Position numbers and translations under genes: made by a program | Assembly: GCF_001189915.1 (NCBI RefSeq) | Contig: NZ_LFLS01000009.1 | Span: forward strand, 62,001 to 126,000 | DNA from: Herbaspirillum autotrophicum | GTDB lineage: Bacteria; Pseudomonadota; Gammaproteobacteria; Burkholderiales; Burkholderiaceae_D | DNA length: 64,000 bases | Direction: 5' to 3' | Shown: positions 46,709 to 58,304 of the stretch, one piece after another | How the letters are laid out: each line of letters begins with the position of its first letter | How positions within the stretch are numbered: the first letter of the stretch is position 1 | Notes under the pieces: model-generated | Database searches by the model: none | The model's input: only the letters and a program-made list of their open reading frames with translations | Told to the model about the DNA's origin: nothing

Positions 46709-48226
46709 TCATTGACGCCCTTGTGGCGCCGCCAGCGCAAAGCGGAATACCGCGCCGCGCCCGGGCAGTTGCAGCAGTTCGATGGTGCTGTCGTGTAGTT
46801 GCAGGATGCGGTGCACCACCAGCAAGCCGAGGCCGCCGCTGTCGTGTTCGCTGGACAAGCCAAACGGCCGCCGGAACAAGCGGTCCAGCAGTTGCGGCGG
46901 CAAGCCCGGTCCGCTGTCGCTGAGCGTGACCACCACCGATCCCGGCTGCAACGTCAGCGCGACCGTGATGTCGCCGCCCGGCGGCGTGTGGCGCAGAGCA
47001 TTGTCGATCAGGTTGGTCAGTACCCGTTCTATCATGCCGAGGTCGGCGTTCACCAATGCCGCACCCGGTGGCAGCGTGGCCAGTAGCTGCGTGTGCCGCT
47101 CCTGCGCCTGCAATTCAAATTTCTCGAATACGTCTTGAATCAGATCGCTCAGTGAAAAATCTTCCAGCACCGGCGCCGCCATGCCATGTTCCAGGCTGGC
47201 CAGTTCGAACAGCGTTTGCGCCAGTTTGCCGACCTTGCGACTCTGTCCCAGTGCCACCCCGAGGTAGCGCTGGCGGTCCGCCGCCGTCAGCGTGGCATCC
47301 TTGCTGTACAAGGTTTCCAGATACACGTGCAGCGAAGCCAGCGGCGTGCGCAAGTCATGTGAGATGTTGGCGACCAGTTCGCGTCGCTCCTGATCGAGTT
47401 GCCTGAGTGTCTGCCATTGCTCGCCGATGCGGGTACTCATTTGCTGGAACGCTGATTCCAGTACCGCGATCTCGTCGCGCCGGCCGGCCGGGCTGGGCGC
47501 CGGCGTCGCCATCATGGTGTCTGTCAGTGCCGGCAGTGGTGCTGGCGCAGCGTCGGCGGTGGTGTCGAAGTGGCGCATGGTGTGGGTCAGGCGTCGCAGC
47601 GGTCGCGTGATCAGGCGGAATGCCATGAGCCCGGCCAGCAGTCCCAGCAAGGCGACCAGGGCCATCGACCACAAGGTGGTGCGCAGCACCGAACTGGCAG
47701 CCACGCGGGCGGCCAGCCGGTCATGTTCTTCTCCCAACAGCACTACATAGATATAGCCGACTTCACGGCCGCTGCTGCGCAATACGGCGGCACTGAATAC
47801 CTTGCGGCCACTGGCGCTGCGCGGATCGTCACCGAGGATCGGCAATGGCCGGCCGGCCAGCAGGCGGCGTACCGGTTCGAGATCGATATGGTCGCGTTTC
47901 AGATGGCCTTCCGGTGCCGCGTGGCCGAGAATGCGTCCCGCCGGATCAAGCAAGTAAACCTCGACGCTGGGATTGACCACCATCAATTGATCGAACATGC
48001 GACGAATGGCGGCCGGTTCCAATCCTTCCGGACCCATCACCTGGGTGTCGAGGGCGATGCTCTTTGCCAGTTCGCGCGAGAGGCCTTGCACCACTTCTTT
48101 TTCATGCATGTCGTTAGCGCGAATCTGCAACCAGGCAGAGACGCCGCAGCACGCCAGCAACAGCGCAGAAAAGGCCAGCGACAGGCGCTGTGACAGGGGC
48201 AGATTCATGCTCATGCTCATGCTCAT
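46709..48226 (-). CDS. Sensor histidine kinase with HAMP domain
   Basis: A 505-residue membrane kinase. Two helices (LSLAFSALLLACCGVSAWL and TLWSMALVALLGLLAGLMAFRLI) flank a periplasmic sensor of about 140 residues. A HAMP linker is followed by the H-box LVANISHDLRTPLASLHVYLE, the N-box LIDNALRHTPPGG and the G-boxes DSGPGLPPQ and SGGLGLLVV. The start is in a fourfold ATGAGC repeat giving MSMSMSMN; the first ATG (48226) overlaps the regulator stop as ATGA. It pairs with the regulator just upstream. Both are divergent from msrB-dipZ-msrA, which may be their target. Confidence 0.92.
   Translation of the reverse strand: MSMSMSMNLPLSQRLSLAFSALLLACCGVSAWLQIRANDMHEKEVVQGLSRELAKSIALDTQVMGPEGLEPAAIRRMFDQLMVVNPSVEVYLLDPAGRILGHAAPEGHLKRDHIDLEPVRRLLAGRPLPILGDDPRSASGRKVFSAAVLRSSGREVGYIYVVLLGEEHDRLAARVAASSVLRTTLWSMALVALLGLLAGLMAFRLITRPLRRLTHTMRHFDTTADAAPAPLPALTDTMMATPAPSPAGRRDEIAVLESAFQQMSTRIGEQWQTLRQLDQERRELVANISHDLRTPLASLHVYLETLYSKDATLTAADRQRYLGVALGQSRKVGKLAQTLFELASLEHGMAAPVLEDFSLSDLIQDVFEKFELQAQERHTQLLATLPPGAALVNADLGMIERVLTNLIDNALRHTPPGGDITVALTLQPGSVVVTLSDSGPGLPPQLLDRLFRRPFGLSSEHDSGGLGLLVVHRILQLHDSTIELLQLPGRGAVFRFALAAPQGRQ
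48206..48226. repeat. Hexanucleotide ATGAGC tandem repeat at the kinase start
   Basis: Four ATG codons appear at 6-bp intervals (48226, 48220, 48214, 48208 on the minus strand), three of them followed by AGC. Slippage by one unit would add or remove Met-Ser without changing frame, and any of the four could start translation. Confidence 0.8.
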
Positions 48227-48945
48227 GCTGAAGTAGTGTTGCCGGTCGGGGCGAAGCGATAGCCGCGACCCCAGACAGTCAGGATGCGCACCGGTTGCGC
48301 CGGATCGACTTCGATCTTGGCGCGCAGCCGGTTGATGTGGGTGTTGACCGTGTGTTCGTAGCCATCGTGCTGGTAGCCCCACACCTGATTGAGCAAATCG
48401 AGGCGGGAAAATACCTTGTCCGGATGGCGCACGAAGAAATACAGCAGGTCGAATTCGCGGGGTGTCAGTTCCAGCAACTTGCCATCGGCATGGGCCTGGC
48501 GCAGCACCGGATCGATACTGATGCCGCCCAGCGTCAGCGCGCCGGCATCCTGACGTTGTTCGCGCGCCAGCGCGTCGACCCGGCGCAGCAGCGCCTTGAC
48601 CCGCACCACCAATTCCAGCACCGAATACGGTTTGGCCTGATAGTCGTCGGCGCCCAGTTCGAGGCCGACGATGCGGTGGGTTTCGCTGGAACGGGCGCTG
48701 GTGATGATGATCGGGGTGTAACGCGTCATGGCGCGGGCCTGACGGCAAATCTCCAGGCCATCGACACCGGGCAGCATCAGGTCCAGAATCAGGGCGTCCC
48801 AGCTACCTGTCGCCAGTTGCGCCAGCGCGGCGTTGCCGTCGGCGCAATGCGTGACGGCGTAACCTTCATCGTTGAGGTGGATAGTGAGCAGGCCAGCCAG
48901 GTTGAGGTCGTCTTCGACGATCAATATTCGTTTCGGTTTGTCCAT
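48223..48945 (-). CDS. OmpR-family response regulator
   Basis: A 240-residue regulator. Receiver domain: RILIVEDDLNLAGLLTIHLNDEGY, phospho-acceptor Asp in ALILDLMLPGVDGLEI, Lys in GADDYQAKPYS. DNA-binding winged helix: LTPREFDLLYFFVRHPDKVFSRLDLLNQVWGYQHDGYEHTVNTHINRLRAKI. It forms a two-gene operon with the kinase (4-bp overlap). Its promoter region lies back to back with msrB (150 bp between starts), so control of the methionine sulfoxide repair genes is a reasonable inference. Confidence 0.93.
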   Translation of the reverse strand: MDKPKRILIVEDDLNLAGLLTIHLNDEGYAVTHCADGNAALAQLATGSWDALILDLMLPGVDGLEICRQARAMTRYTPIIITSARSSETHRIVGLELGADDYQAKPYSVLELVVRVKALLRRVDALAREQRQDAGALTLGGISIDPVLRQAHADGKLLELTPREFDLLYFFVRHPDKVFSRLDLLNQVWGYQHDGYEHTVNTHINRLRAKIEVDPAQPVRILTVWGRGYRFAPTGNTTSA

Positions 48946-49095
48946 CGCGCGCTTTCGGGAAAAATGCTCACCAGCAGCGTCATTGTGCATGATTCCCCGG
49001 CGCGAAGTATCACAAATCGTTTAACTTTACGTGAGGACTTGGCGACTGCTTCTGCATAAGAATGCGTGCATCGACAAGTCACTTATGGAGTGCAT

Positions 49096-49605
49096 ATGCA
49101 ACCGAGACGACAATTTCTGCTGGCCGGCGGCGCCGGGCTGGCAACCCTGGCACTGTTGCCGCTGCGCAGTCTGTATGCGGCGCCGGCGGCCGCATCGCGC
49201 CCGGTCACCGCCTACGAGGTGACGCATACCGAAGCTGAATGGCGCAAGCTGCTGACCCCCGATCAGTTCGAGGTGTTGCGGCACAGCGCTACCGAACGGC
49301 CGTTCACCAGTCCGTTCAACAATGAGCACCGGGCCGGCCGCTTTGCCTGTGCCGGTTGCCGTCTGGAAGTGTTCTCTTCGCGCACCAAATTCGACAGTGG
49401 CACCGGCTGGCCGAGTTTCTGGGCGCCACTGGAACGGTCTGTGACCGCCAGCAGCGACAACTCGTTCGGCATGCTGCGTTCGGCGATCAGCTGCCGCCGT
49501 TGCGGCGGTCATTTGGGTCATGTGTTTGACGATGGTCCCAAACCGACCGGTCTGCGCTATTGCATGAATGGCATCGCCATGACGTTTACTCCCGGTGCCG
49601 CCTGA
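49096..49605 (+). CDS. msrB: Peptide-methionine (R)-S-oxide reductase, Tat-exported
   Basis: A 169-residue protein. A twin-arginine signal (MQPRRQFLLAGGAGLATLALL) sends it to the periplasm. The MsrB domain has the zinc cysteines C85 and C88 (CAGC) and C133 and C136 (CRRC), and the catalytic cysteine C156 in GLRYCMNGIAM. It reduces methionine R-sulfoxide in exported proteins. It starts the msrB-dipZ-msrA group; dipZ follows 78 bp downstream and likely supplies the electrons. Confidence 0.96.
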   Translation: MQPRRQFLLAGGAGLATLALLPLRSLYAAPAAASRPVTAYEVTHTEAEWRKLLTPDQFEVLRHSATERPFTSPFNNEHRAGRFACAGCRLEVFSSRTKFDSGTGWPSFWAPLERSVTASSDNSFGMLRSAISCRRCGGHLGHVFDDGPKPTGLRYCMNGIAMTFTPGAA

Positions 49606-49683
49606 AGCAGCGCCGACTGCGTCGTTGCCGCAGTTTTTTCGCAGTTTTCAGTATCCGGCGTCACCTTTTTGAAAGCGGTTCCC

Positions 49684-51531
49684 ATGTTGTTACTCATCCT
49701 GTCTTATCTGGGTGGCGTGCTGACCATCGTCAGTCCCTGCATCCTGCCGGTGTTGCCGTTTGTCTTTGCGCGCAGCGATGCGCCATTCCGTCGCAGCGGC
49801 TTGCCGTTGTTGTGCGGCATGGCACTGATGTTTGCGGCCGTGGCCACCTTGGCTGCCGTCGGCGGCAGTTGGGTAGTGCAGGCCAACCAATATGGACGCT
49901 GGCTGGCGATGGCATTGATGGCGCTGTTTGGCGCGACGTTGCTGTTCCCGCAACTGTCTGATCGTCTGAGCAGCCCGCTGGTGGCGGCCGGCGACCGCTT
50001 GTCGCGCTCTGTCAGTGCATCCGCGGGAGCGGGCGGTCGCGGCGGCGTCGGTTCGTCGTTTGTCCTCGGACTGGCAACCGGACTGTTATGGGCGCCATGC
50101 GCCGGCCCGATCCTGGGTTTGCTGCTGACCGGTGCCGCGTTGCATGGCGCCAATGTCGGTACCACGCTGCTGTTGCTGGCTTATGCCGCCGGTGCCGCAA
50201 CCTCGCTGGGCGTTGCCTTGCTGGTGGGCGGCAAGGTGTTTGCCGCCATGAAGCGCTCGCTCGGCGCCGGTGCCGGGATCCGCCGCGCTCTTGGCGTGGC
50301 GATGTTGTGCGGCGTCGCCGCCATTGCGCTCGGACTCGACACCGGCGTGTTGACCCGTATTTCCACCGTTGCCACCGCCGGACTAGAGCAAGGACTGGTG
50401 GATCGCTTGCGGCCGGCGCCACCGGTGTCGGTGGTGGATACCGCGTTGCCATCGTCGAATGTGATGCAAGCGCAAGGCGGGGCAATGATGGCCGCTGCCG
50501 GCGCCATGTCGGCGCAACCCGGCAGCATGATGGCGATGCAGGCGCAACCCGGCGCTCGTGCGCTGCCGGTGGAAGGGACGCTGCCGTCGCTGGCCGGTGC
50601 CGTCCAATGGTTCAATTCGCCGCCGCTCGATGCGGCCGCATTAAAGGGCAAAGTGGTGGTGATCGACTTCTGGACCTACTCGTGCATCAACTGCCTGCGC
50701 AGCTTGCCATACGTCAAAGCCTGGGCGCAGAAATACAAGGATCAGGGGCTGGTGGTGATCGGCGTGCATGCGCCCGAATTCGCCTTTGAACGGGACCCCG
50801 GCAACGTCGCCAAGGCGGTGCGCGATCTGGGCATCACCTATCCGGTGGCAATCGACAACGACTACGCCATCTGGCGCGCCTTCAACAACCAATACTGGCC
50901 GGCCCACTATTTCATCGATGCGCAGGGCAAGGTGCGCTATCACCATTTCGGCGAAGGCGAGTACGCCCGTTCGGAACAGGTGATCCAGCAATTGCTGGCC
51001 GAAGCAGGCAACAAGAATGTCGCTACCGATATGGTCAAGGCCGATGCCAGCGGAGTGCAACTGGCGGGCGACGACGCCGAGGTGGCGTCACCGGAGACCT
51101 ATCTGGGCTATGAGCGGGCGCAGAATTTCGTTGCCACCGGCGGTGCCGTGACAGATCGCGTCAGCAATTACACGGCGCCGGCACAGCCCGCATTGAATCA
51201 ATGGGGCTTGGCCGGCGACTGGAACATCGGCCGCGAACAAGCCTCGCTGGCCAAGGCCGGAGGCAAGATCGTATTTCGTTTTCATGCACGTGACTTGCAC
51301 CTGGTGCTGGGGCCGGGCGCCGATGGCAAACCGGTGCGGTTTCGCGTCGCACTGGACGGTGCAGTGCCGGGCAAGGATAGCGGCGTCGATGTGGCAGCGG
51401 ATGGCCGCGGCCGGGTCAGCGGCCAGCGCCTGTATCAATTGCTGCGGCAGTCGGGGCCGGTGCGCGATCACACATTCAGCATCGAATTCCTCGATCCCGG
51501 GGTACAAGCCTACGCGTTCACATTCGGTTAG
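49684..51531 (+). CDS. dipZ: DipZ-like CcdA-thioredoxin fusion (transmembrane thiol electron carrier)
   Basis: A 615-residue protein. The N-terminal CcdA/DsbD-type membrane domain carries the redox cysteines C19 (VSPCILPVLPF) and C139 (LLWAPCAGPILG). A linker of about residues 255-290 is rich in Met, Gln and Ala (seven Met between 261 and 285). The periplasmic thioredoxin-like domain has CxxC in WTYSCINCLRSL (C334, C337), and a C-terminal beta-sandwich domain follows (YLGYERAQNF...). It passes cytosolic reducing power across the membrane. Its place between msrB and msrA points to recharging these enzymes. Confidence 0.92.
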   Translation: MLLLILSYLGGVLTIVSPCILPVLPFVFARSDAPFRRSGLPLLCGMALMFAAVATLAAVGGSWVVQANQYGRWLAMALMALFGATLLFPQLSDRLSSPLVAAGDRLSRSVSASAGAGGRGGVGSSFVLGLATGLLWAPCAGPILGLLLTGAALHGANVGTTLLLLAYAAGAATSLGVALLVGGKVFAAMKRSLGAGAGIRRALGVAMLCGVAAIALGLDTGVLTRISTVATAGLEQGLVDRLRPAPPVSVVDTALPSSNVMQAQGGAMMAAAGAMSAQPGSMMAMQAQPGARALPVEGTLPSLAGAVQWFNSPPLDAAALKGKVVVIDFWTYSCINCLRSLPYVKAWAQKYKDQGLVVIGVHAPEFAFERDPGNVAKAVRDLGITYPVAIDNDYAIWRAFNNQYWPAHYFIDAQGKVRYHHFGEGEYARSEQVIQQLLAEAGNKNVATDMVKADASGVQLAGDDAEVASPETYLGYERAQNFVATGGAVTDRVSNYTAPAQPALNQWGLAGDWNIGREQASLAKAGGKIVFRFHARDLHLVLGPGADGKPVRFRVALDGAVPGKDSGVDVAADGRGRVSGQRLYQLLRQSGPVRDHTFSIEFLDPGVQAYAFTFG

Positions 51532-51598
51532 CACGGCCGGGCCAGTTATACAGAGCAGACATCCAGACGATCATCCACCAGACTGAAGGAGCGAAGAC

Positions 51599-52333
51599 AT
51601 GAACAACATCAGCCGCAAGTTGAATAACACACCGTTGGCAATCAAACTGGCCACAGGCGCTGCACTGGCGCTGGCCTTGATGTGGTGGCAGTCGACGCTG
51701 CCCGGTGCATCGGCGGTTGCTGCCGAGACCGCCGTGACCATCGCCGCACCGGCCGTGGATTTGCCTGCCGCCGGTACGCGCAGCGCCACCATGGTGCTGG
51801 CCGGCGGTTGTTTCTGGGGCGTGCAGGGTGTGTTCCAGCATGTGCGCGGCGTCACCAATGTGGTGTCGGGCTATGCCGGCGGCAAGGCTGCCACGGCGCA
51901 TTATGAGGAAGTTGGTTCAGGTCGCACCGGTCATGCCGAATCGGTACAAATCACCTATGACCCGACACAAATCAGCTATGGCAAATTGCTGCAGATATTC
52001 TTTTCGGTCGCGCATGATCCGACCGAATTGAACCGTCAGGGGCCGGACAGCGGTACCCAGTATCGTTCCGCGATTTTTGCCCAAAACGCCCAGCAGCATC
52101 AGGTGGCACAAGCGTATATCGCCCAGCTCGATGCAGCCCATGTGTTCAGGAAGCCGATTGCGACACGGATTGAAGACGGCCAGCAGTTTTATGCGGCCGA
52201 AGCGTATCACCAGAACTATCTGACGCTGCATCCGGACAATCCTTACATCGCCATCAACGACTTGCCGAAGATCGCCAACCTCAAGCGCAGTGCACCGCAG
52301 TTGTATCGTGAAGATCCGGTGCTGGTGCGCTGA
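51599..52333 (+). CDS. msrA: Peptide-methionine (S)-S-oxide reductase with N-terminal export/anchor segment
   Basis: A 244-residue protein. An N-terminal hydrophobic segment (LAIKLATGAALALALMWWQS) marks it as exported or membrane-anchored. The MsrA motif GGCFWGVQGVFQHVRGV carries the catalytic C71. The conserved YAGG, HAESVQITYDP and GTQYRSAIF segments follow. No extra resolving cysteine is evident near the C-terminus, so reduction may depend directly on the thioredoxin-like domain of DipZ. It is the last gene of the msrB-dipZ-msrA group. Confidence 0.95.
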   Translation: MNNISRKLNNTPLAIKLATGAALALALMWWQSTLPGASAVAAETAVTIAAPAVDLPAAGTRSATMVLAGGCFWGVQGVFQHVRGVTNVVSGYAGGKAATAHYEEVGSGRTGHAESVQITYDPTQISYGKLLQIFFSVAHDPTELNRQGPDSGTQYRSAIFAQNAQQHQVAQAYIAQLDAAHVFRKPIATRIEDGQQFYAAEAYHQNYLTLHPDNPYIAINDLPKIANLKRSAPQLYREDPVLVR

Positions 52334-52360
52334 AGCCGGCGTGTGCGGCGTCCGATGAGC

Positions 52361-52394
52361 AAAAACGACATGGCCCGCATCAGCGGGCCATGTC
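52361..52394 (-). terminator. Rho-independent terminator of ilvD
   Basis: A 12-bp perfect stem GACATGGCCCGC/GCGGGCCATGTC with a 4-nt loop. On the minus strand it is followed by GTTTTT. It lies about 40 bp past the ilvD stop, in the gap between convergent msrA and ilvD. Confidence 0.9.
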
Positions 52395-52432
52395 AGCTTA
52401 CGCGGCGACGGCATTCACCGTCATCGCGCCAT

Positions 52433-54310
52433 TCAGCGTTGCAATTGCTTGATGTCACGCACCGCACCGCGGTCAGCCGAGGTGGCCAGTGCGGCGTAGG
52501 CTTGCAATGCCTGCGATACCACGCGCTGGCGATTGACCGGCTTCCAGGCTTGCTTGCCCTTGGCTTCCATCGCGGCACGGCGTTGCGCCATTTCTTCATC
52601 GCTGATCGCCAGATGCACGCGACGATTCGGGATGTCGATTTCAATCGTGTCGCCATCTTCCACCAGACCAATGGCGCCGCCTTCGGCGGCTTCCGGTGAG
52701 GCATGGCCGATCACCAGACCGGACGAGCCGCCGGAGAAACGGCCATCGGTGAACAGCGCGCACGATTTGCCGAGACCCTTGGACTTGATGTACGACGTCG
52801 GGTACAGCATTTCTTGCATGCCGGGACCGCCCTTGGGGCCTTCGTAGCGGATGATGATGGTGTCGCCGGCTTGCACCACGTCGCCGAGAATGGCTTCGAC
52901 GGCATCGTCCTGGCTTTCGAAGACGCGCGCCTTGCCGGTGAATTTCAGAATGCTTTCATCGACGCCGGCGGTTTTGACGATGCAACCGTTTACTGCCAGG
53001 TTGCCGTACAACACAGCCAGGCCGCCATCTTGGGAATAGGCATGGGCTTTGTCGCGGATACAACCGGTGCTGCGGTCCAGATCGAGACTGGCGAAGCGTT
53101 TCTCTTGCGAGAATGCAGTTTGGGTGGCGACACCGCCCGGTGCCGCGCTGAACATCTTGTGCACTGCCGGATCCTGGGTTTGCTTGACGTCGTTGTTGGC
53201 GATCGCTTCTTCCAGGCTCTTGCTGTGAATGGTCGGGCGGCTGGTGTCGAGCAAACCGGCGCGGGCCAGTTCACCGAGAATGCCGATGATGCCGCCGGCG
53301 CGGTGCACGTCTTCGATATGATATTTGTCGGTCATCGGCGCCACTTTGCACAGGCACGGCACGTGACGTGAAATGCGGTCGATGTCGGCCATCTTGAATT
53401 CGACTTCGGCTTCTTGCGCAGCGGCCAGCAAATGCAACACGGTATTGGTCGAGCCGCCCATCGACACGTCCAGCGTCATGGCGTTTTCGAAGGCGGCCTT
53501 GTTGGCGATGCTGCGTGGCAGGACCGAGTAGTCGTCTTGCTCGTAGTGACGCTTGGCCAGTTCCACGATCAGGCGGCCGGCGCGCAGGAACAACTCCTTG
53601 CGGTCGGCGTGCGTAGCCAGAATCGTGCCGTTGCCCGGCAACGCCAGACCTAGCGCTTCGGTCAGGCAGTTCATCGAATTGGCAGTAAACATGCCGGAAC
53701 AGGAACCGCAGGTAGGACAGGCGGAGCGTTCGATTTCGGCCACATCGGCGTCGCTGATGGATGCATCACCGGCCTTGATCATGGCATCGATCAAATCGAT
53801 CTTGATGATTTTCTGATTGTCGCGCGGCTGGCCCGGAATCACGGTTTCCACCACTTTGCCGGCTTCCATCGGACCGCCCGATACAAACACTACAGGGATG
53901 TTCAGGCGCATCGCGGCCATCAACATGCCGGGGGTGATCTTGTCGCAATTGGAGATACACACCATGGCATCGGCACAGTGGGCGTTGACCATGTATTCGA
54001 CCGAATCGGCGATCAGTTCGCGCGAAGGCAGCGAGTACAGCATGCCGCCGTGACCCATGGCGATACCGTCATCGACCGCAATGGTATTGAATTCCTTGGC
54101 GACGCCGCCGGCCGCTTCGATTTCACGCGCGACCATCTGGCCCAGATCTTTAAGATGCACGTGGCCGGGTACGAATTGGGTAAAGGAGTTGACCACGGCC
54201 ACGATCGGCTTTTCGAAATCGCCGTCTTTCATGCCGGTGGCGCGCCAAAGAGCGCGGGCGCCGGCCATGTTGCGGCCGTGAGTGGTGGTGCGGGAACGAT
54301 ATACGGGCAT
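52433..54310 (-). CDS. ilvD: Dihydroxy-acid dehydratase
   Basis: A 625-residue Fe-S enzyme of valine, leucine and isoleucine synthesis. Family marks are [24 protein letters not shown] at the N-terminus, the cluster cysteines in [11 protein letters not shown] and [19 protein letters not shown], and the C-terminal [23 protein letters not shown]. It converts 2,3-dihydroxy acids to 2-keto acids. The length and spacing are normal. It is preceded by its own 160-bp upstream region and converges on msrA. Confidence 0.98.
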   Translation of the reverse strand: MPVYRSRTTTHGRNMAGARALWRATGMKDGDFEKPIVAVVNSFTQFVPGHVHLKDLGQMVAREIEAAGGVAKEFNTIAVDDGIAMGHGGMLYSLPSRELIADSVEYMVNAHCADAMVCISNCDKITPGMLMAAMRLNIPVVFVSGGPMEAGKVVETVIPGQPRDNQKIIKIDLIDAMIKAGDASISDADVAEIERSACPTCGSCSGMFTANSMNCLTEALGLALPGNGTILATHADRKELFLRAGRLIVELAKRHYEQDDYSVLPRSIANKAAFENAMTLDVSMGGSTNTVLHLLAAAQEAEVEFKMADIDRISRHVPCLCKVAPMTDKYHIEDVHRAGGIIGILGELARAGLLDTSRPTIHSKSLEEAIANNDVKQTQDPAVHKMFSAAPGGVATQTAFSQEKRFASLDLDRSTGCIRDKAHAYSQDGGLAVLYGNLAVNGCIVKTAGVDESILKFTGKARVFESQDDAVEAILGDVVQAGDTIIIRYEGPKGGPGMQEMLYPTSYIKSKGLGKSCALFTDGRFSGGSSGLVIGHASPEAAEGGAIGLVEDGDTIEIDIPNRRVHLAISDEEMAQRRAAMEAKGKQAWKPVNRQRVVSQALQAYAALATSADRGAVRDIKQLQR

Positions 54311-54468
54311 GGCTACAGTCTCCGGGAGCTTGTGTATGGAATGGAATGCGAACTGATGGCTATAAGGCAGGGCGTAGAGTGCCTTGTCCCTGTTACTGTG
54401 TAAAATATATTATTCGTTGCAGATTAAGATTTTTTAGATATTAATTGCCGGAAACCATGATGGCGGTT

Positions 54469-55332
54469 TCAGGGCGCGAATGCGGTAATTGCCTGTGGTG
54501 AAGCGAACATGGCGGTGGCATTGTGCCCGACGCCGGGTACTTCGATCAACCGCCAGTTGAATGGCCAGTTGTGCTGACGGGCAGTTTCCTGCGCCGCCGC
54601 AAAGGCACGCAATCCGCGGTCGTGACGATTCTTGCCCTGGGCATCGGCTTGCGGGCTGCGCGCCAGATGTTTGCTTTTGGTATCTTGCTGTCCCAGCAAG
54701 ACGCTGACCGGTTGTGCCAGATAGGTGCGCAAGCGCTGTTCAGCCTCGCCGGCGTCACCCATGCCGCCAAAGCCGAAGGGCGCCGCCGTGTTCAGATCGG
54801 GCAGTACCCAGGTCGAAGGATTGGCGAGCACGATGCGGCTGGCCGACAGGGGCACGAAGGCCGCGACGCGAGCCAGAAATTGCGCACCGGCCGAATGGGC
54901 CAGCAGGGCATAAGGCATTTGCGGGCTGCCGGCGGCGCGTTGGGCCCAACTCACCAGCGCCGGAATCAGATCGACGGTGCGCGTGCCGGGCGTCGCCGGG
55001 CCTTGCTTGCCCATGATGCCGCCATACTGATAGAGATCACGCGGGAAGCGCGCTTTATCGAACAGCGGCGCGACCACGACGGCGCACAACTGATCCGCAA
55101 GCGGACGGGCATCGTCGCGATAATCGGCGGCATTGCGCTCTACGCCATGAAACACCAGCAACGCCAGGCGCGGTTCGCAGCTTGGCGGGCGATAGGTATA
55201 GACGGTCAGTGCGGTGTTACTGTCGAGCGTTACGCTCTGCTGCCCGTTGCCGTCAGGGACCGGCGCTGCGGTTGCCGCTGCTATGGCGAGGAGAAACAGC
55301 GGGGAGAGCAGCAGGCTGGTCTGACGGCGCAT
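54469..55332 (-). CDS. Secreted alpha/beta hydrolase
   Basis: A 287-residue protein with a Sec signal (MRRQTSLLLSPLFLLAIAAATAAPV). The fold is an alpha/beta hydrolase: oxyanion region LVFHGVERNA, nucleophile Ser in LLAHSAGAQFLARV (HSAG), and catalytic His in VPGVGHNATAMF. The Asp is probably in LLGQQDTKSKH. It resembles poly-hydroxyalkanoate or ester hydrolases of the PHB-depolymerase-like type, but the substrate is uncertain. ATG 55332 was preferred over 55464, which lacks a signal-like start. It is divergent from queE. Confidence 0.82.
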   Translation of the reverse strand: MRRQTSLLLSPLFLLAIAAATAAPVPDGNGQQSVTLDSNTALTVYTYRPPSCEPRLALLVFHGVERNAADYRDDARPLADQLCAVVVAPLFDKARFPRDLYQYGGIMGKQGPATPGTRTVDLIPALVSWAQRAAGSPQMPYALLAHSAGAQFLARVAAFVPLSASRIVLANPSTWVLPDLNTAAPFGFGGMGDAGEAEQRLRTYLAQPVSVLLGQQDTKSKHLARSPQADAQGKNRHDRGLRAFAAAQETARQHNWPFNWRLIEVPGVGHNATAMFASPQAITAFAP

Positions 55333-55486
55333 CGTGGAATCCTTGTTGGCCGAGCCGGTTGCCCGCGCCTTGCAGGGCAATGGTAAGGAGGAACGGGGCT
55401 TTGAGCAATGTTTCGAACGGGAAATATTGTCGCGGCAGAGGCCCGGCAGCGGCGTGCATGCCACAGAAAGATGCCGGTGAACAGGC

Positions 55487-55492
55487 TATAAT
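55487..55492 (+). promoter_or_regulatory. TATAAT -10 hexamer upstream of queE
   Basis: A perfect TATAAT about 100 bp before the queE start. No clear -35 partner. Confidence 0.45.
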
Positions 55493-55590
55493 GTCGCCTG
55501 CAACCCACCCGTGCCGTGCTTGTTGTGCTTGTTTCGGCCATTATCGACATCAATATCAGCAGCTTTCGCTCGCTCAGTTCCCAGGCCATC

Positions 55591-56226
55591 GTGACTTACA
55601 GCATCAAAGAAATTTTTTATACCTTGCAAGGCGAGGGCACGCATGCCGGGCGCCCGGCAGTGTTTTGCCGTTTCAGCGGCTGCAATTTGTGGACCGGCCG
55701 GGAAGAAGACCGCAGCAACGCGATCTGTCAGTTTTGCGATACCGATTTTGTCGGCACCGACGGCGAGGGCGGCGGCAAGTTCAAGAGTGGCGATGCGCTG
55801 GCGCAGACCATCAATGCCTTGTGGCCGACGACCTATCCGGCCACCAAGTATGTCGTCTTTACCGGCGGCGAACCCTTGCTGCAACTGGATCAGGAACTGA
55901 TCGCCAGCATGCATGCTGCCGGTTTCGAGATTGCGATTGAAACCAATGGCACGATCCCGGTGCCCGAAGGCGTTGACTGGATTTGCGTCAGTCCGAAGAT
56001 GGGCGCCGAACTGAAAGTGCATAAAGGCAGCGAGCTCAAGGTGGTGATTCCGCAGCAGAATCAATCGCTGGCCGACTATGAACAACTCGATTTTGAACAC
56101 TTCCTGTTGCAACCGATGGACGGTCCCGATGCCGCCCGCAATACCAGGCTTGCAATCGAACTGGTCAAGAGCAATCCGAAGTGGAAGCTGAGCATTCAGA
56201 CCCACAAGCTGTTGCAAATACCCTGA
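55591..56226 (+). CDS. queE: 7-carboxy-7-deazaguanine synthase
   Basis: A 211-residue radical SAM enzyme of queuosine biosynthesis that forms the deazapurine ring. It uses the QueE-type cluster motif: CNLWTGREEDRSNAICQFC has the C-x14-C-x2-C spacing described for Burkholderia QueE rather than the usual CxxxCxxC. The glycine-rich SAM site is VFTGGEPLLQLD, and the substrate motif IETNGTIPVPEG follows. GTG 55591 fits the family start (VTYSIKEIFYTLQGEGTHAGRPAVF), with AGG just upstream; a frame from 55516 is open further upstream. QueD follows 97 bp later. Confidence 0.95.
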   Translation: MTYSIKEIFYTLQGEGTHAGRPAVFCRFSGCNLWTGREEDRSNAICQFCDTDFVGTDGEGGGKFKSGDALAQTINALWPTTYPATKYVVFTGGEPLLQLDQELIASMHAAGFEIAIETNGTIPVPEGVDWICVSPKMGAELKVHKGSELKVVIPQQNQSLADYEQLDFEHFLLQPMDGPDAARNTRLAIELVKSNPKWKLSIQTHKLLQIP

Positions 56227-56323
56227 ATCCGCATCACCGTCTTACCCTGTGCCGGCCGCGACCAGCGCAAGCAATTGCGGCCGCGCTCGCGTATCATCGC
56301 ATTACTTTAAAAGAACATTGTCC

Positions 56324-58284
<1,961 letters not shown>

Positions 58285-58304
58285 TCGTCAATCCGGGGGC
58301 CGGC

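Noticed and set aside
48227..48748. Upstream extension of the kinase frame into the regulator gene
   Set aside because: The extension is out of frame over a clear response regulator. The ATGA overlap and Met-rich start at 48226 define the gene.
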